From contig PLZS01000067.1 in NCBI GenBank assembly GCA_003153555.1, forward strand, positions 1 through 38,788: 38,788 bases of DNA, written 5' to 3'. This stretch comes from Candidatus Melainabacteria bacterium (lineage in GTDB: Bacteria > Cyanobacteriota > Vampirovibrionia > Obscuribacterales > Obscuribacteraceae). The translations under genes and the position numbers were made by a program. Position 1 is the first letter of the stretch. Every line of letters starts with the position of its first letter. Under the pieces are notes generated by a model. That model had not been told where the DNA came from. It was given only the letters and a program-made list of their open reading frames with translations, and did not search any database. This document shows positions 1 to 8,800 of the stretch, one piece after another.

Positions 1-857
1 GGTGCAACGAACATTTTAGCGGGACGTTTGATCCAGGGAGCGTCATCGATGCCGATGTAATTTCCGGCTAAGCCCATGGATTCAGATAAATCCACACGTG
101 CTAATTCTGTTTCTCTCTCCGCTTCAATCAGTCCAATTCTGGCAAAAGACAGATCCGCATCAGCCCTAGCTGAATCCACGCCTGGTCGCATGCCCTTAGC
201 AACCAATGTGTGCACAATCAAAGCCCATGCTTCCATGCGTTTCACGGTAGCTTTCTGAGCGCGAATTGTTTGCTTCGCTGCGACCGTCTTCAAATATTCT
301 TCAGCGGCGGCTGCAGCGACATCTAAATCCGTCAAGCGAACTTGAGCATTTGCCTGGCTAAAATCGGACTTGGCTAGCGAAACGTTTGCATGTCTCAAGC
401 CAAAGTCATACAGTTCCCAAGAAAAATTTGAGCCGACATTGTCCGCAAAAATACTGCTCAAAGACGAGCCCTTGCGTTCCTGACCGGTTTGCATTGGAAT
501 TACATCCAATGTTTGTGGAAATACAGCTCCAGCAATCACATTGCTCGTCGTCCTAAGTTCCTGAAACAATAAATCAAAAGTTGGCAAATATGCAGTACGA
601 GCCAGTGTTATGCCAGCTCTTGTCTGCAGTACTTTCGCTTTGGCGTAGCGGACGGTGGGAAAGTTTTTAAGGGACGTGTCAACTGCAGCGCTTAGAGAGT
701 AAAGCGGTTGTATTGGCGGGCGAAGGTTGACGGAGCTTGGTCCAGGTTCTTGACTGGCACCATAGCAGCCAATACCCGAGAGCACGCAGACGAACACCAA
801 AAGTGTCGCCCCAAGGGAGAATTTAGCTAAATGTGAGAAGGCACAGCGCCTTGACAC
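1..857 (-). CDS. TolC-family outer membrane efflux protein (partial, C-terminus beyond window)
   Basis: About 285 N-terminal residues are visible and the frame runs off the left edge. The start is GTG at 857, preceded by AGGAGG with 5 nt spacing; an in-frame ATG at 884 has no SD. A hydrophobic signal segment (about residues 13-30) ends near Cys31, a weak lipobox, so it may be a lipoprotein. The mature part has the pattern of outer membrane efflux proteins: an early LSLSAAV-like region (here YSLSAAVDTS), the stretch SWELYDFGLR matching the family's 'W.lfdfG.R' element, and long Ala/Glu-rich helices with VAAAAAEEYL and heptad spacing. In this family the protein forms a trimeric outer-membrane channel for RND, ABC or MFS pumps. 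No pump partner is visible on this side. The family call is good; substrate is unknown. Confidence 0.82.
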   Translation of the reverse strand, partial: MSRRCAFSHLAKFSLGATLLVFVCVLSGIGCYGASQEPGPSSVNLRPPIQPLYSLSAAVDTSLKNFPTVRYAKAKVLQTRAGITLARTAYLPTFDLLFQELRTTSNVIAGAVFPQTLDVIPMQTGQERKGSSLSSIFADNVGSNFSWELYDFGLRHANVSLAKSDFSQANAQVRLTDLDVAAAAAEEYLKTVAAKQTIRAQKATVKRMEAWALIVHTLVAKGMRPGVDSARADADLSFARIGLIEAERETELARVDLSESMGLAGNYIGIDDAPWIKRPAKMFVA

Positions 858-895
858 GTCGTCCTCCTGCCAACCGGCAAACATCAGGAATGCCG

Positions 896-916
896 TATAT
901 CAAACGGGTTTGTATA
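896..916. promoter_or_regulatory. Candidate operator palindrome upstream of tolC-like gene
   Basis: The sequence CAAAC-GG-GTTTG (901-912) is a 5+2+5 inverted repeat, flanked on both sides by TATA-rich bases. It lies about 40 nt upstream of the GTG at 857, where a repressor of an efflux gene would bind. No regulator gene is adjacent, so this is a positional inference. The same 14-mer occurs by chance inside a coding region at 37714-37727, which weakens the case. Confidence 0.3.
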
Positions 917-1077
917 AGATACCGAATTCGAACTCAGCAGCGTATTAACGGGGATCAAGGAATCTGAGGATAGGTCTATGCACGGCTCGTCGCTGCTGTA
1001 AGGCTTCCCGACGATACGCTGCCAAGAGAACGAAGGCGATAGCGCTTCCTTAGATTCGAAGTCCTCAAGCGTCTTCT

Positions 1078-1107
1078 TTGATCATCTTCAGCGTCAAACG
1101 CTATAAT
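1078..1107 (+). promoter_or_regulatory. Probable sigma70-type promoter of LRR gene
   Basis: A perfect -10 box TATAAT (1102-1107) is preceded, 18 nt upstream, by TTGATC (1078-1083, four of six consensus bases). Transcription would start near 1114, giving a leader of about 65 nt before the GTG at 1179. Confidence 0.45.
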
Positions 1108-1178
1108 ACGCCAACAGCTCGTCGCTTCACCGTAATGCAGTATCGTTTCATCCTGACTCATACGCCAGGTCATCTTTC

Positions 1179-2171
1179 GTGCACCACAATCTCAATTTTT
1201 GTACGTCGATTGCAGCGCTGCTGCTTTTGATATTTGCTAATAACAACGCCTGGGCTGCAACAGACAAACAAGGCAAAGAGCAAACAGACGCCGTAGAGCA
1301 TAGAATTCTGCATTTCCCACAAGTATCGCTCGGCTTTGTACGTGTAACGCCGCGTGATCAAGGATCTGAAAATAAATCGCCAGCCTTGGCCGGCGCGCAG
1401 GGCACTGTCAAGGTAACCGTTCCTCATGGTTGTATAGTCTCGCTTGACCTGAGGGGGAAAGTGTTTCAAAATCTCGCCCTTCTCGACGCCATAAGAAACG
1501 AACCCATAGAATCTATGCGTATAGGTTTTACCTCGATGGATGACAGCGAGGAAGGAACAACCGATCGAGTCTTGGCCCATGTTTGTCTGATGCGAAATCT
1601 TGAAGAAATAAATGCAGATCGTTCAGATGCGACAGACAAGGGACTGAGTTTAATTCACGATATGCCTAAACTACGCATTATTTCTATTTTTCTCTGTGAA
1701 GCCAACGGTTCCTGCCTCAAAGAAATTGCGACATGCCCGAATTTGAGGAAGCTCCATTTCTGGAACTGCCAACTCGACCAGAGCAATCTCAAGTATTTGT
1801 CAACATTGAAAAAACTTGAATTCGTAAACGTGAGCTCCACACGTTTGACGAACGATGGTATCAAGTTAATTGCTAATTGCAGCGGATTAAAGGGTCTTCG
1901 AGCATGCAACGATCCTATCGATGATGGCTGCATTAATGATTTGAAAAAGCTAAAGTATCTTAACTACCTCGACCTGGCGGGTACACAGATCACCATTGGT
2001 GGTATCAGACGCCTCAAAGGACTGCCGCTAACAAGACTGGTTCTTCCACTGAGCGCTGGTACAGTGCATGATCCTGAACTTTCTAAACTCTTCCCGGGTA
2101 TTCTTATTCAGCACGCTGGTCCGAAGCGGGTTTCCAAAGACGACCTAGAATTGTTCGCACCCGTGCATTGA
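1179..2171 (+). CDS. Secreted leucine-rich-repeat protein
   Basis: 330 residues from a GTG start, with AGG about 10 nt upstream. Residues 1-26 form a Sec signal peptide (hydrophobic core IAALLLLIFA, cleavage after AWA). A putative beta-rich region (about 30-100) is followed by four to six leucine-rich repeats of roughly 24 residues (about 135-300), visible as recurring L..L.....(I/L)....L..L spacing such as LRKLHFWNCQLD and LNYLDLAGTQIT. The pattern resembles ribonuclease-inhibitor/cysteine-containing LRRs, which act as protein-binding surfaces. No membrane anchor or sorting signal is seen after the repeats, so it is probably periplasmic or released. It has its own promoter and may be followed by the small genes downstream. 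Ligand unknown. Confidence 0.8.
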   Translation: MHHNLNFCTSIAALLLLIFANNNAWAATDKQGKEQTDAVEHRILHFPQVSLGFVRVTPRDQGSENKSPALAGAQGTVKVTVPHGCIVSLDLRGKVFQNLALLDAIRNEPIESMRIGFTSMDDSEEGTTDRVLAHVCLMRNLEEINADRSDATDKGLSLIHDMPKLRIISIFLCEANGSCLKEIATCPNLRKLHFWNCQLDQSNLKYLSTLKKLEFVNVSSTRLTNDGIKLIANCSGLKGLRACNDPIDDGCINDLKKLKYLNYLDLAGTQITIGGIRRLKGLPLTRLVLPLSAGTVHDPELSKLFPGILIQHAGPKRVSKDDLELFAPVH

Positions 2172-2246
2172 TGCGTCACGAGCGTGTCACGAGAGTGTGG
2201 CATTATAAATTCCTCGACCGTGACCCCGGCGAATCCCGTATCTAAC

Positions 2247-2262
2247 AGTTGCTTCGGCAACT
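2247..2262 (+). other. UUCG-tetraloop hairpin ahead of small ORF
   Basis: AGTTGC-TTCG-GCAACT is a perfect 6-bp stem closed by C(UUCG)G, the most stable RNA tetraloop type. No T-run follows, so it is not a standard terminator. It ends 23 nt before the ATG at 2286 and may protect the transcript or tune translation of that ORF. Confidence 0.45.
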
Positions 2263-2285
2263 TGGTCTTCGAGGTGTTAAAAATT

Positions 2286-2540
2286 ATGGCTGGCGATCAA
2301 ATCACTGCACAAACAGACAAAGCTTGCCCTGCTCCAACTTTCTGGGAGCATGTCGGTCAAACTCTTCATCTCACGGATAAGTCATGCAATCAAGCCGTCG
2401 AAGCGATGAGGTCGCAACCTAATGCCAACGCCGAAAAGCAAGTTCCAAACTTGTTAATTGAGGGAGTGGAGGCAGTGAAGCGCCAGGGACGATCAGGCTC
2501 CATCAATAAGCAAGAAGCTGAGATGCTCAAAGAAATATAG
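2286..2540 (+). CDS. Small hypothetical protein (84 aa)
   Basis: The reading frame is open from a GTG at 2184, but ATG at 2286 is the more likely start: GAGG lies about 11 nt upstream and the stretch before it carries a stable hairpin. The product is 84 residues, soluble, without signal peptide or membrane segment, with Cys13 and Cys37 (CPAP and CNQA) and a helical C-terminal half (VEAVKRQGRSGSINKQEAEML). The KQ-EAEML ending looks like an EF-hand-free amphipathic helix. No family is recognised. It lies 114 nt behind the LRR gene on the same strand and could be co-transcribed. Confidence 0.5.
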   Translation: MAGDQITAQTDKACPAPTFWEHVGQTLHLTDKSCNQAVEAMRSQPNANAEKQVPNLLIEGVEAVKRQGRSGSINKQEAEMLKEI

Positions 2541-2767
2541 GATTGCTACTCACACAAATTTTCTTCGCTGGAGCAAGAACTAGTCACTAAATGTATAATT
2601 CGCTTACTGGAGTCCTCGCAATCGAATCAATGACTTGTTCATCCAAGTAACCGAGTGCAATTGTCTCAACTTATACAGCTAGTATTTGCAATAGCTTGTC
2701 GATCAAAGACTCTCTGCAAGTGCCAGATATTATCAACGCCTAAAACACTTCATCAGTCGTGCGTCAA

Positions 2768-3265
2768 ATGGGAAAATTAGTTCGAATTAGTGCCGTTTAT
2801 TTCATTCTGGCGATGTGTTCTTTGCCTAATCAATTTGTCGCGGCCGCAGACTCAGATTACATAACACCCGAGAAACAGAAGCACGTATTGCCTCTGCCAC
2901 CAATACAAGATGCGGTGGTTAAGTTGAAACTTGACGGTGGAGAAATCACTCTCAAGTCCACCGCATATAAAAATCTTATGCCGAGCATGTCACCCAACAC
3001 TGAAGGATTGAGAGTTAGCGCCGAACTAGATGGAGTATCATCTGAATCGGCAAAGAAGCGCAATTTCAAATTCAAACGTCTTTGGTTGATCAGTGGAACA
3101 ATAATCTGGACTTCGGATATTCTTTCGGAGAAAACAGTCAACGCTCTGAATACAACTCTCACGTCAAACACCAATAACACAGATGTGTACGCCGAGATCT
3201 GCGACAAGACCGGAAAGTCCTATTACCTGAAAACCACGATCGCAAAAACAAGTGTCGTGTACTAG
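2768..3265 (+). CDS. Secreted hypothetical protein (165 aa)
   Basis: The ATG at 2768 is preferred over an in-frame GTG at 2759; neither has a clear SD. Residues 1-25 or so form a signal peptide (MGKLVR followed by a hydrophobic core, cleavage near VAAA|DS). The mature part, about 140 residues, is rich in beta-strand-forming residues, Lys and Thr, with no cysteine pairs or catalytic motif that I recognise; the end (YLKTTIAKTSVVY) is strand-like. It probably folds as a small periplasmic beta protein. The gene sits alone between a 218-bp spacer and the convergent helical-repeat gene. Function unknown. Confidence 0.6.
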   Translation: MGKLVRISAVYFILAMCSLPNQFVAAADSDYITPEKQKHVLPLPPIQDAVVKLKLDGGEITLKSTAYKNLMPSMSPNTEGLRVSAELDGVSSESAKKRNFKFKRLWLISGTIIWTSDILSEKTVNALNTTLTSNTNNTDVYAEICDKTGKSYYLKTTIAKTSVVY

Positions 3266-3289
3266 TAGCCTTCGAATCGCACTTATGTG

Positions 3290-5167
3290 CTAAGCGTCAT
3301 TACTGCGAAGTGATTCCAATTCTGACAAGCGATTCCTGCTCGCAAGAAAGAGTCCGTATTCTTTAACCAACTCAGCCTGCACATAGTCCGATTTGAGAGC
3401 ATTCTGCGGATCCGCCTCAATTGACTGTCGTTTAATCTGGTCGACCAAGGACAAACCCTTTTTGTAACTTGCTTCCGCCTCATCACTTTGATCGACTTGT
3501 TGGCAGCTTAACGCTTGTTGTAGATAAATACCGATCAGCGCGTACTGCAAAGATGCAAACTCATGTTCAGGAGCTTTAGATATTGCATCCTCAATCATTT
3601 TTATCAACGGCTCCGCCGCGGAGCAATTGTTCCGCTGACTAAGCAAATCTCCGCCTACGAAGGCAACCATGCTTGCGAGCCAATCAGCACGGTCGTGCAC
3701 AACCTCGTTTACAAGTTCAGCGGTGTCACTTTTTTTCATCTCATTCAAAATCCACCAGTAGTAAATGAGGTGGATTGATTTTTCTGCGCTCAATTGTCGG
3801 CTTCTAAGGAGATTCAAAACCTTATCAACACTGGCAGTATCATTGACACCAAGCCGATCCGCACACAACTCGCACATTACCAACAGAGATTCGGATCGAT
3901 TCAATACCTTCTGCCACCATACGAAACTTTCTGGTTTCCTGCCTGTCAGTTCAAGCAGAAGAGCATATCGAGCCAGGACTCGACTAACAATTAAAGAACC
4001 AAGTGTGCGGCCGGTAATATCTTGCGGTGACTCGTATAGTTCTGCTGATTCTGCGACCTTTTGAAGGGTGTGAAGAGCATCATCAAATCTTCCCATCTGC
4101 ATCAATACTCGAGCGAGAGTGTGGCAGTGAATGAAATCCGTCAAATACTTCGAGAAGCCGTGCTGATACTCGTTCTCTGCCTCCCGAACTTTTGCATCGA
4201 GCAGAAGATATCGTCGGGCTAGTGCGAAATCATTGATGGCGAGAATGTTATCCGCAGCGTAAAAAATGTTTCCGCTCATTGGTATCCAATATGGTGTCTC
4301 TACAAATTTCTCGGCGGCCATATCTAAACGTTCTTGCGAAATGTCGCCGGCTTTATTGATAAAGCTCAAACCAAGTAAATCAAGGGCACGACTATATTTT
4401 TCCAAGATCCCGCTGCGACCTTTATGACTTAAAAAATCATCGTTTGCAGTGCGGATCAAATGCTTTGGGTTGAGATCGTTTTCAGTCTCAGCACCCTGAA
4501 TTTTTCTGCCGTGAAGATCGTCTGTAGGCAAATCCTTCTGCAGGTATGCCACAGTATCAGCAGCTGTCTCCAAAACCTTTTGAATAGTGCCTGCAAAATC
4601 AGCCAGTGGACTCGGTTTCAGCAGTGGATAGACCTGCGCGCTTTCTGCAGCTCGACCACTAAGAAGTAAATGAGATGACAACGACATGGTCAAGGTCTGA
4701 ATCAGAAGCTCACGTTGGCTGATGAATAAATCCTTTTCGATCTGATTCAATTCTTCCGGCACATAATCGGCCAACGTGGCAATAGTTTCGCGATACAACG
4801 GCTCAACCAAGGAGCGGTCCACGATCTCATCGGGCTTCTTTACCCCGGAAGCCACCCGCATGTCTTCTGATATTCCGTCAGCCATGTTATTGATCACAGT
4901 GACAAGAAATGCGGATTCCATGAAACCAGGCTTTGTTTTTACGAGTAGGTCTTTTAGCCATCCTGGGTGCGGAAAGCTGATCGCACACTTATCTTGGTAG
5001 TTCTTCGCTTGTTCCAAGACCATTCTTTCAATTTCTGCCGCACTCCATCGATGTTCAAGCATGGCGAAGGATAGCCAGCACTTTTGCCAGGGCGCTTGCC
5101 AAGCCGCTAATCTGGCGAACAATCCCACTTCCATAAGGTCACACGCCAAGTTGTCGTCATCAGTCAT
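3290..5167 (-). CDS. Large cytoplasmic helical-repeat (TPR-like) protein
   Basis: 625 residues, almost entirely predicted alpha-helix, without signal peptide or membrane segment. Degenerate TPR-like helix pairs can be seen around residues 330-400 (FALARRYLLLDAKVREAENEY; HTLARVLMQMGRFDDALHTLQ) and again near the C-terminus (ALIGIYLQQALSC...EAEASYKKGLSLV). The N-terminal third shows no repeat signature and may be a separate domain. No catalytic motif is evident, so a scaffold or adaptor role is inferred. The ATG at 5167 has only a distant GGAG. Upstream, a perfect minus-strand -10 box TATAAT (5244-5239) lies 72 nt before the start, though its -35 is poor. Confidence 0.6.
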   Translation of the reverse strand: MTDDDNLACDLMEVGLFARLAAWQAPWQKCWLSFAMLEHRWSAAEIERMVLEQAKNYQDKCAISFPHPGWLKDLLVKTKPGFMESAFLVTVINNMADGISEDMRVASGVKKPDEIVDRSLVEPLYRETIATLADYVPEELNQIEKDLFISQRELLIQTLTMSLSSHLLLSGRAAESAQVYPLLKPSPLADFAGTIQKVLETAADTVAYLQKDLPTDDLHGRKIQGAETENDLNPKHLIRTANDDFLSHKGRSGILEKYSRALDLLGLSFINKAGDISQERLDMAAEKFVETPYWIPMSGNIFYAADNILAINDFALARRYLLLDAKVREAENEYQHGFSKYLTDFIHCHTLARVLMQMGRFDDALHTLQKVAESAELYESPQDITGRTLGSLIVSRVLARYALLLELTGRKPESFVWWQKVLNRSESLLVMCELCADRLGVNDTASVDKVLNLLRSRQLSAEKSIHLIYYWWILNEMKKSDTAELVNEVVHDRADWLASMVAFVGGDLLSQRNNCSAAEPLIKMIEDAISKAPEHEFASLQYALIGIYLQQALSCQQVDQSDEAEASYKKGLSLVDQIKRQSIEADPQNALKSDYVQAELVKEYGLFLASRNRLSELESLRSNDA

Positions 5168-5303
5168 AGGGGCGTGCGCTCCGGGTCATGGCTGGGGCAA
5201 TAACCCATGAATAATGCTAACTTTCAGCCAATGCACCGATTATAGAATATGGAGCAGCAAGCAATTGGAGATATCGCTCGGGCAGATGTAATTTTCTTGA
5301 ATT

Positions 5304-5777
5304 CTATCTCAAATTCTTGAATAGTCCAACGCCCAGACCGACCGCACCACCAATGGCGGCACCCTGGAAAGCACGACTTCCGCCTCTGCCTCCAGCCCAA
5401 CCAATACCCAAACCGGCTGCCGTGCCAGTCGCTACATCTCTGGCAATCGGGTGACGTTTGAGCGTTCGACTCGATCTGATCAGACCAACACCGGCGCCGG
5501 TTCCTGCGCCTATAGCGGCACCACGAACGACACCATGACCGGTCAGACCACCAACTAGAGCACCGCCTGCAGCGCCGACTCCTCCACCAATTGCTGCCGC
5601 TTTGACTTTAGGATGCCTCTGCCAATAGGTCTGACTATGTTGTACATGATTAGGTTGTACACGCACTCTAGTCGCCGTGGCGTTGTAATAAGCATCAGCT
5701 TGCAATGCAGTGGAAACTTGTAGCGCGCACACGAGAGACAATACTGCTCCTGCGTCTTTCGCATATCTATTCAACAT
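5304..5777 (-). CDS. Glycine-zipper envelope protein
   Basis: 157 residues from the ATG at 5777, chosen because GGGGTGAG lies 4-5 nt upstream; a longer frame from 5804 lacks this. Residues 1-28 form a signal peptide (cleavage after QADA). The mature protein has a basic His/Gln-rich stretch (about 35-60) and then two long glycine-zipper segments with GxxxG/AxxxG periodicity (AAIGGGVGAAGGALVGG and AAGLGIGWAGG through GAVGLGVGLF). This layout is that of glycine-zipper outer-membrane or stress-related envelope proteins (SlyB/Rick_17kDa/YMGG-like). No lipobox cysteine is present. Single gene; function in envelope integrity is by family only. Confidence 0.72.
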   Translation of the reverse strand: MLNRYAKDAGAVLSLVCALQVSTALQADAYYNATATRVRVQPNHVQHSQTYWQRHPKVKAAAIGGGVGAAGGALVGGLTGHGVVRGAAIGAGTGAGVGLIRSSRTLKRHPIARDVATGTAAGLGIGWAGGRGGSRAFQGAAIGGAVGLGVGLFKNLR

Positions 5778-5891
5778 CGTTCTCACCCCAACCGTTCGCT
5801 GCATTAGTGTATGTCATTCCTTCGACGTAGTTAGACAGAAGGACTTAATATATTGGCAGACGACCAAGTAAGAGAACAGTTCCCGAGAAGG

Positions 5892-8800
5892 TCATGGAGT
5901 GGGACTGTATGCTTCCAGTATCTCTTTACAATAGGCTTGCACATTCTCGTAGACGCTGTGGATCTGCATGTACAAGGTCGGCGCTAAATCCCAGTTTTCA
6001 GCAAGCGCAGCCTGTTCCATCTCTTTACATAGCGCAGACATTTCTGTCGAACCCATTGAACCGCATGACCCCTTGAGCTCGTGGGCTGCAGACTTCAGCT
6101 TGACTGAATCCTTAGCGGTAATGGCATCATAAATGCGAGCCAGGAGAGTATCCGTAGATGAGGTGAATACACCGATAAGTTCAATGGCACCATCGTCTCC
6201 GCAGGTGTCGCGCAAAGACTCGAAGTTCAGCAAACAAGGCTCGGGCTGCCTAGGTCCGCCACCGCTGATGATATCAGTTTTAACCGACGTAATTGGCTGA
6301 ACCCCACGCCAGGCGGCACTATCGGTCTTAAACCAACGAACCAATACCTCTTTCAATTTGGCGGCGGTGACCGGCTTGCTAACATAGTCATCCATACCAG
6401 AAGCGATGCACTTTTCACGATCACCTTGCATCGCGTGAGCCGTCATGGCGATGATCGGAATGTGCCTGCCTGTTAACGCCTCGGCCCTTCTGATGGCGCC
6501 TGTCGCTTCAAATCCATCCATCTCAGGCATCTGGCAGTCCATAAGGATAAGCGAATAAGGAGTGTGGTTGAGCACCTCCACAGCTTCGAGTCCACTGCCA
6601 ACTACGTGAGCCGAGAAGCCCAACTCCTTCAGGAGCATCAAGGCAACTTTCTGGTTGACGGGGTTATCCTCCGCGACGAGGACCATTCCAGTCTTTTGAA
6701 ACACTGTCATCTCGGCTGTCGTATTCAATCTTGGCGGCATGTATGCGGAAGAAGTTGCTTCAGCCGCGTCGGTTGAGGCATTCAACACAAGAGCAATGCA
6801 GTCAAGTAGTCTTGATTGCTTCAACGGTTTAATCAGGTAAGCCGAGAAGCCCGCTTGCAGGGCGCCTTCACCAAGCCTGCCTTTATCTTCGGCGGTACAC
6901 AAAATCAATTTTGTTTTGCTCAAAACAGGATCAGCATTCACCGCCCGCGAGAATTCCAAGCCTGCCATATCCGGCATCACCAATTCCACGATCGCCAAGT
7001 CGAAGGGATCACCCGCTTCTGATGCAATCCTAAGCGCACTCAGTGCCTCATCCAATGATGGCACTGCCTCGTTTCGCATGCCCCAACTTGAAGTGTAATC
7101 TTGAATTATTTTGGCAGTACCCTCTAACGCATCAACAAGCAAAACTTTCGTATGTTCAAGATCAAACTTATCGAGGTCAATTGGTTGCTCCGGTTTAGCA
7201 TGGGAACGTTCAAGAGGAACCGAGAACCAGAACGTCGATCCCTTACCTTCCGTGCTCCGAACACCGATTCTGCCGCCAAGCAATTCGACTAACAATTTTG
7301 CAATCGACAAGCCAAGACCTGTGCCACCATATCGACGCGTAATTGATCCATCTGCCTGAGTAAATGGCTGAAACAGCCGATAGACAGCTTCTTGAGGCAT
7401 TCCAATGCCAGTATCTTGCACCGAGAAGCGAACCCGGCATCGCTTCTCATCCATTGTTTCAAGGGTCGCTTGAACAACGACCTCGCCACCATCGGTGAAT
7501 TTGATCGCGTTGCTGAGAAGATTCAACAGAATCTGACGCAGTCGCCCTGGATCTCCGCGCAGCGAAGTCGGCACGTCAGGCGCCACATAGGTCATGAGAG
7601 AAAGCTTCTTCTGCCTGGCTTGATCAGCAATCAGCTCTGCTGTGCCCTCAACCACATGCAGCAGTTCGAAATCAACGATTTCCAGCTCCAACTTACCAGC
7701 TTCGATTTTAGAAAAATCGAGGATATCGTTGATGATGTCCAGCAGCGACTTGGCTGAATCCTGAATGATATTGGCAATTTCCACCTGTTCATCATTCAAG
7801 CGCGTTCGCATCAACATATCGCTCATACTAATCACACCGTTGATTGGTGTTCTAATTTCATGACTCATGTTTGCAAGAAATACAGATTTAAATCGAGATG
7901 CTTCCAAAGCCTGGTCACGAGCCTGTTCCAGCTTGGACGCCAGTGACTTTAACTCTCGGTTGGCGTTAGCCAACTCGATAACACGTTTTTCCAAAGCTTC
8001 GTTAAGACGCTCAATTTGCTCTTGTGCCCGCTTACGTTGCTGCACACTGCGCAAAAGCGAGCGCACGCGTGTAACCAGCTCGGCGGGATGGAAAGGCTTG
8101 AAGAGATACTCATCAGCGCCTGCTTCCCAGCCCTGGAGCATGGCTTCGCGTTGCGTCAATGGAGTGAGCAGAACAACAGGAATAACCGACGTGTCAGGTC
8201 TAGATTTCACCTCACGGCACAAACTCAATCCATCTCTCTTCGGTAACATCACGGCTGCCAATATCAAGTCAGGATGCCATTCTGCGACAAGGGCAAGAGC
8301 ATGCTCACCATCTCCTGCAAGCTTCGTCATGCACATATCGTTGAGCAATCCCTGGATATAAGATGCAAGTTCAGCGTTGTTCTCTGCGATCAACACACGT
8401 GGCAATTGTCTGTTCGCTTCTTGTTTATGCTGATAAGGCGCCACAGTGAGCGCCTGAACTACCGGTGACTCTAACTTCGGAAGCAGCGGCAGCGCAGTCA
8501 GGGGTGCAAACACATCTACCGTGAACAGACTTCCCTGCCCTGTTCCGCTTCGCACGGAGACGGTACCGGACAGTAAATCAGCATACTCTCTAACGAGTGC
8601 GAGACCCAGACCAACACCCTCAACATGACGAGACGAGACTTCGTTTAACTGTTTGAATTCCTTAAATAACGACTTCAAAGTTTCATCGGGAATGCCGACA
8701 CCTGTATCGGATACGGAAAGTATCAGCCTCTCATTCTCGTGACGCAGTGAGACCTTTACCAGTCCTCCAGACATAGTGAACTTCACCGCATTTGATATCA

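Larger units (their letters stand above)
858..1178. other. Divergent intergenic region between tolC-like and LRR genes
   Basis: This 321-bp spacer separates two diverging genes. It holds a palindrome near the tolC-like start and a probable promoter for the LRR gene, both listed separately. Minus-strand ORFs here (976-1173, 1170-1580) have no recognisable content, and the second is antisense to the LRR gene. No tRNA or other RNA gene was seen. Confidence 0.5.

Noticed and set aside
1045..1075. tRNA T-arm-like TTCGAAGTC stretch
   Set aside because: No cloverleaf, acceptor stem or anticodon arm can be drawn around it.
1170..1580. 136-codon minus-strand ORF
   Set aside because: Antisense to the well-supported LRR gene; composition shows no domain.
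2594..2599. TATAAT before the secreted hypothetical gene
   Set aside because: No -35-like hexamer at 16-19 nt and a leader of over 150 nt; too weak to call a promoter.
7867..8361. 164-codon plus-strand ORF
   Set aside because: Antisense shadow of the hybrid kinase, rich in Ser/Arg/Ala as expected for a reverse frame.
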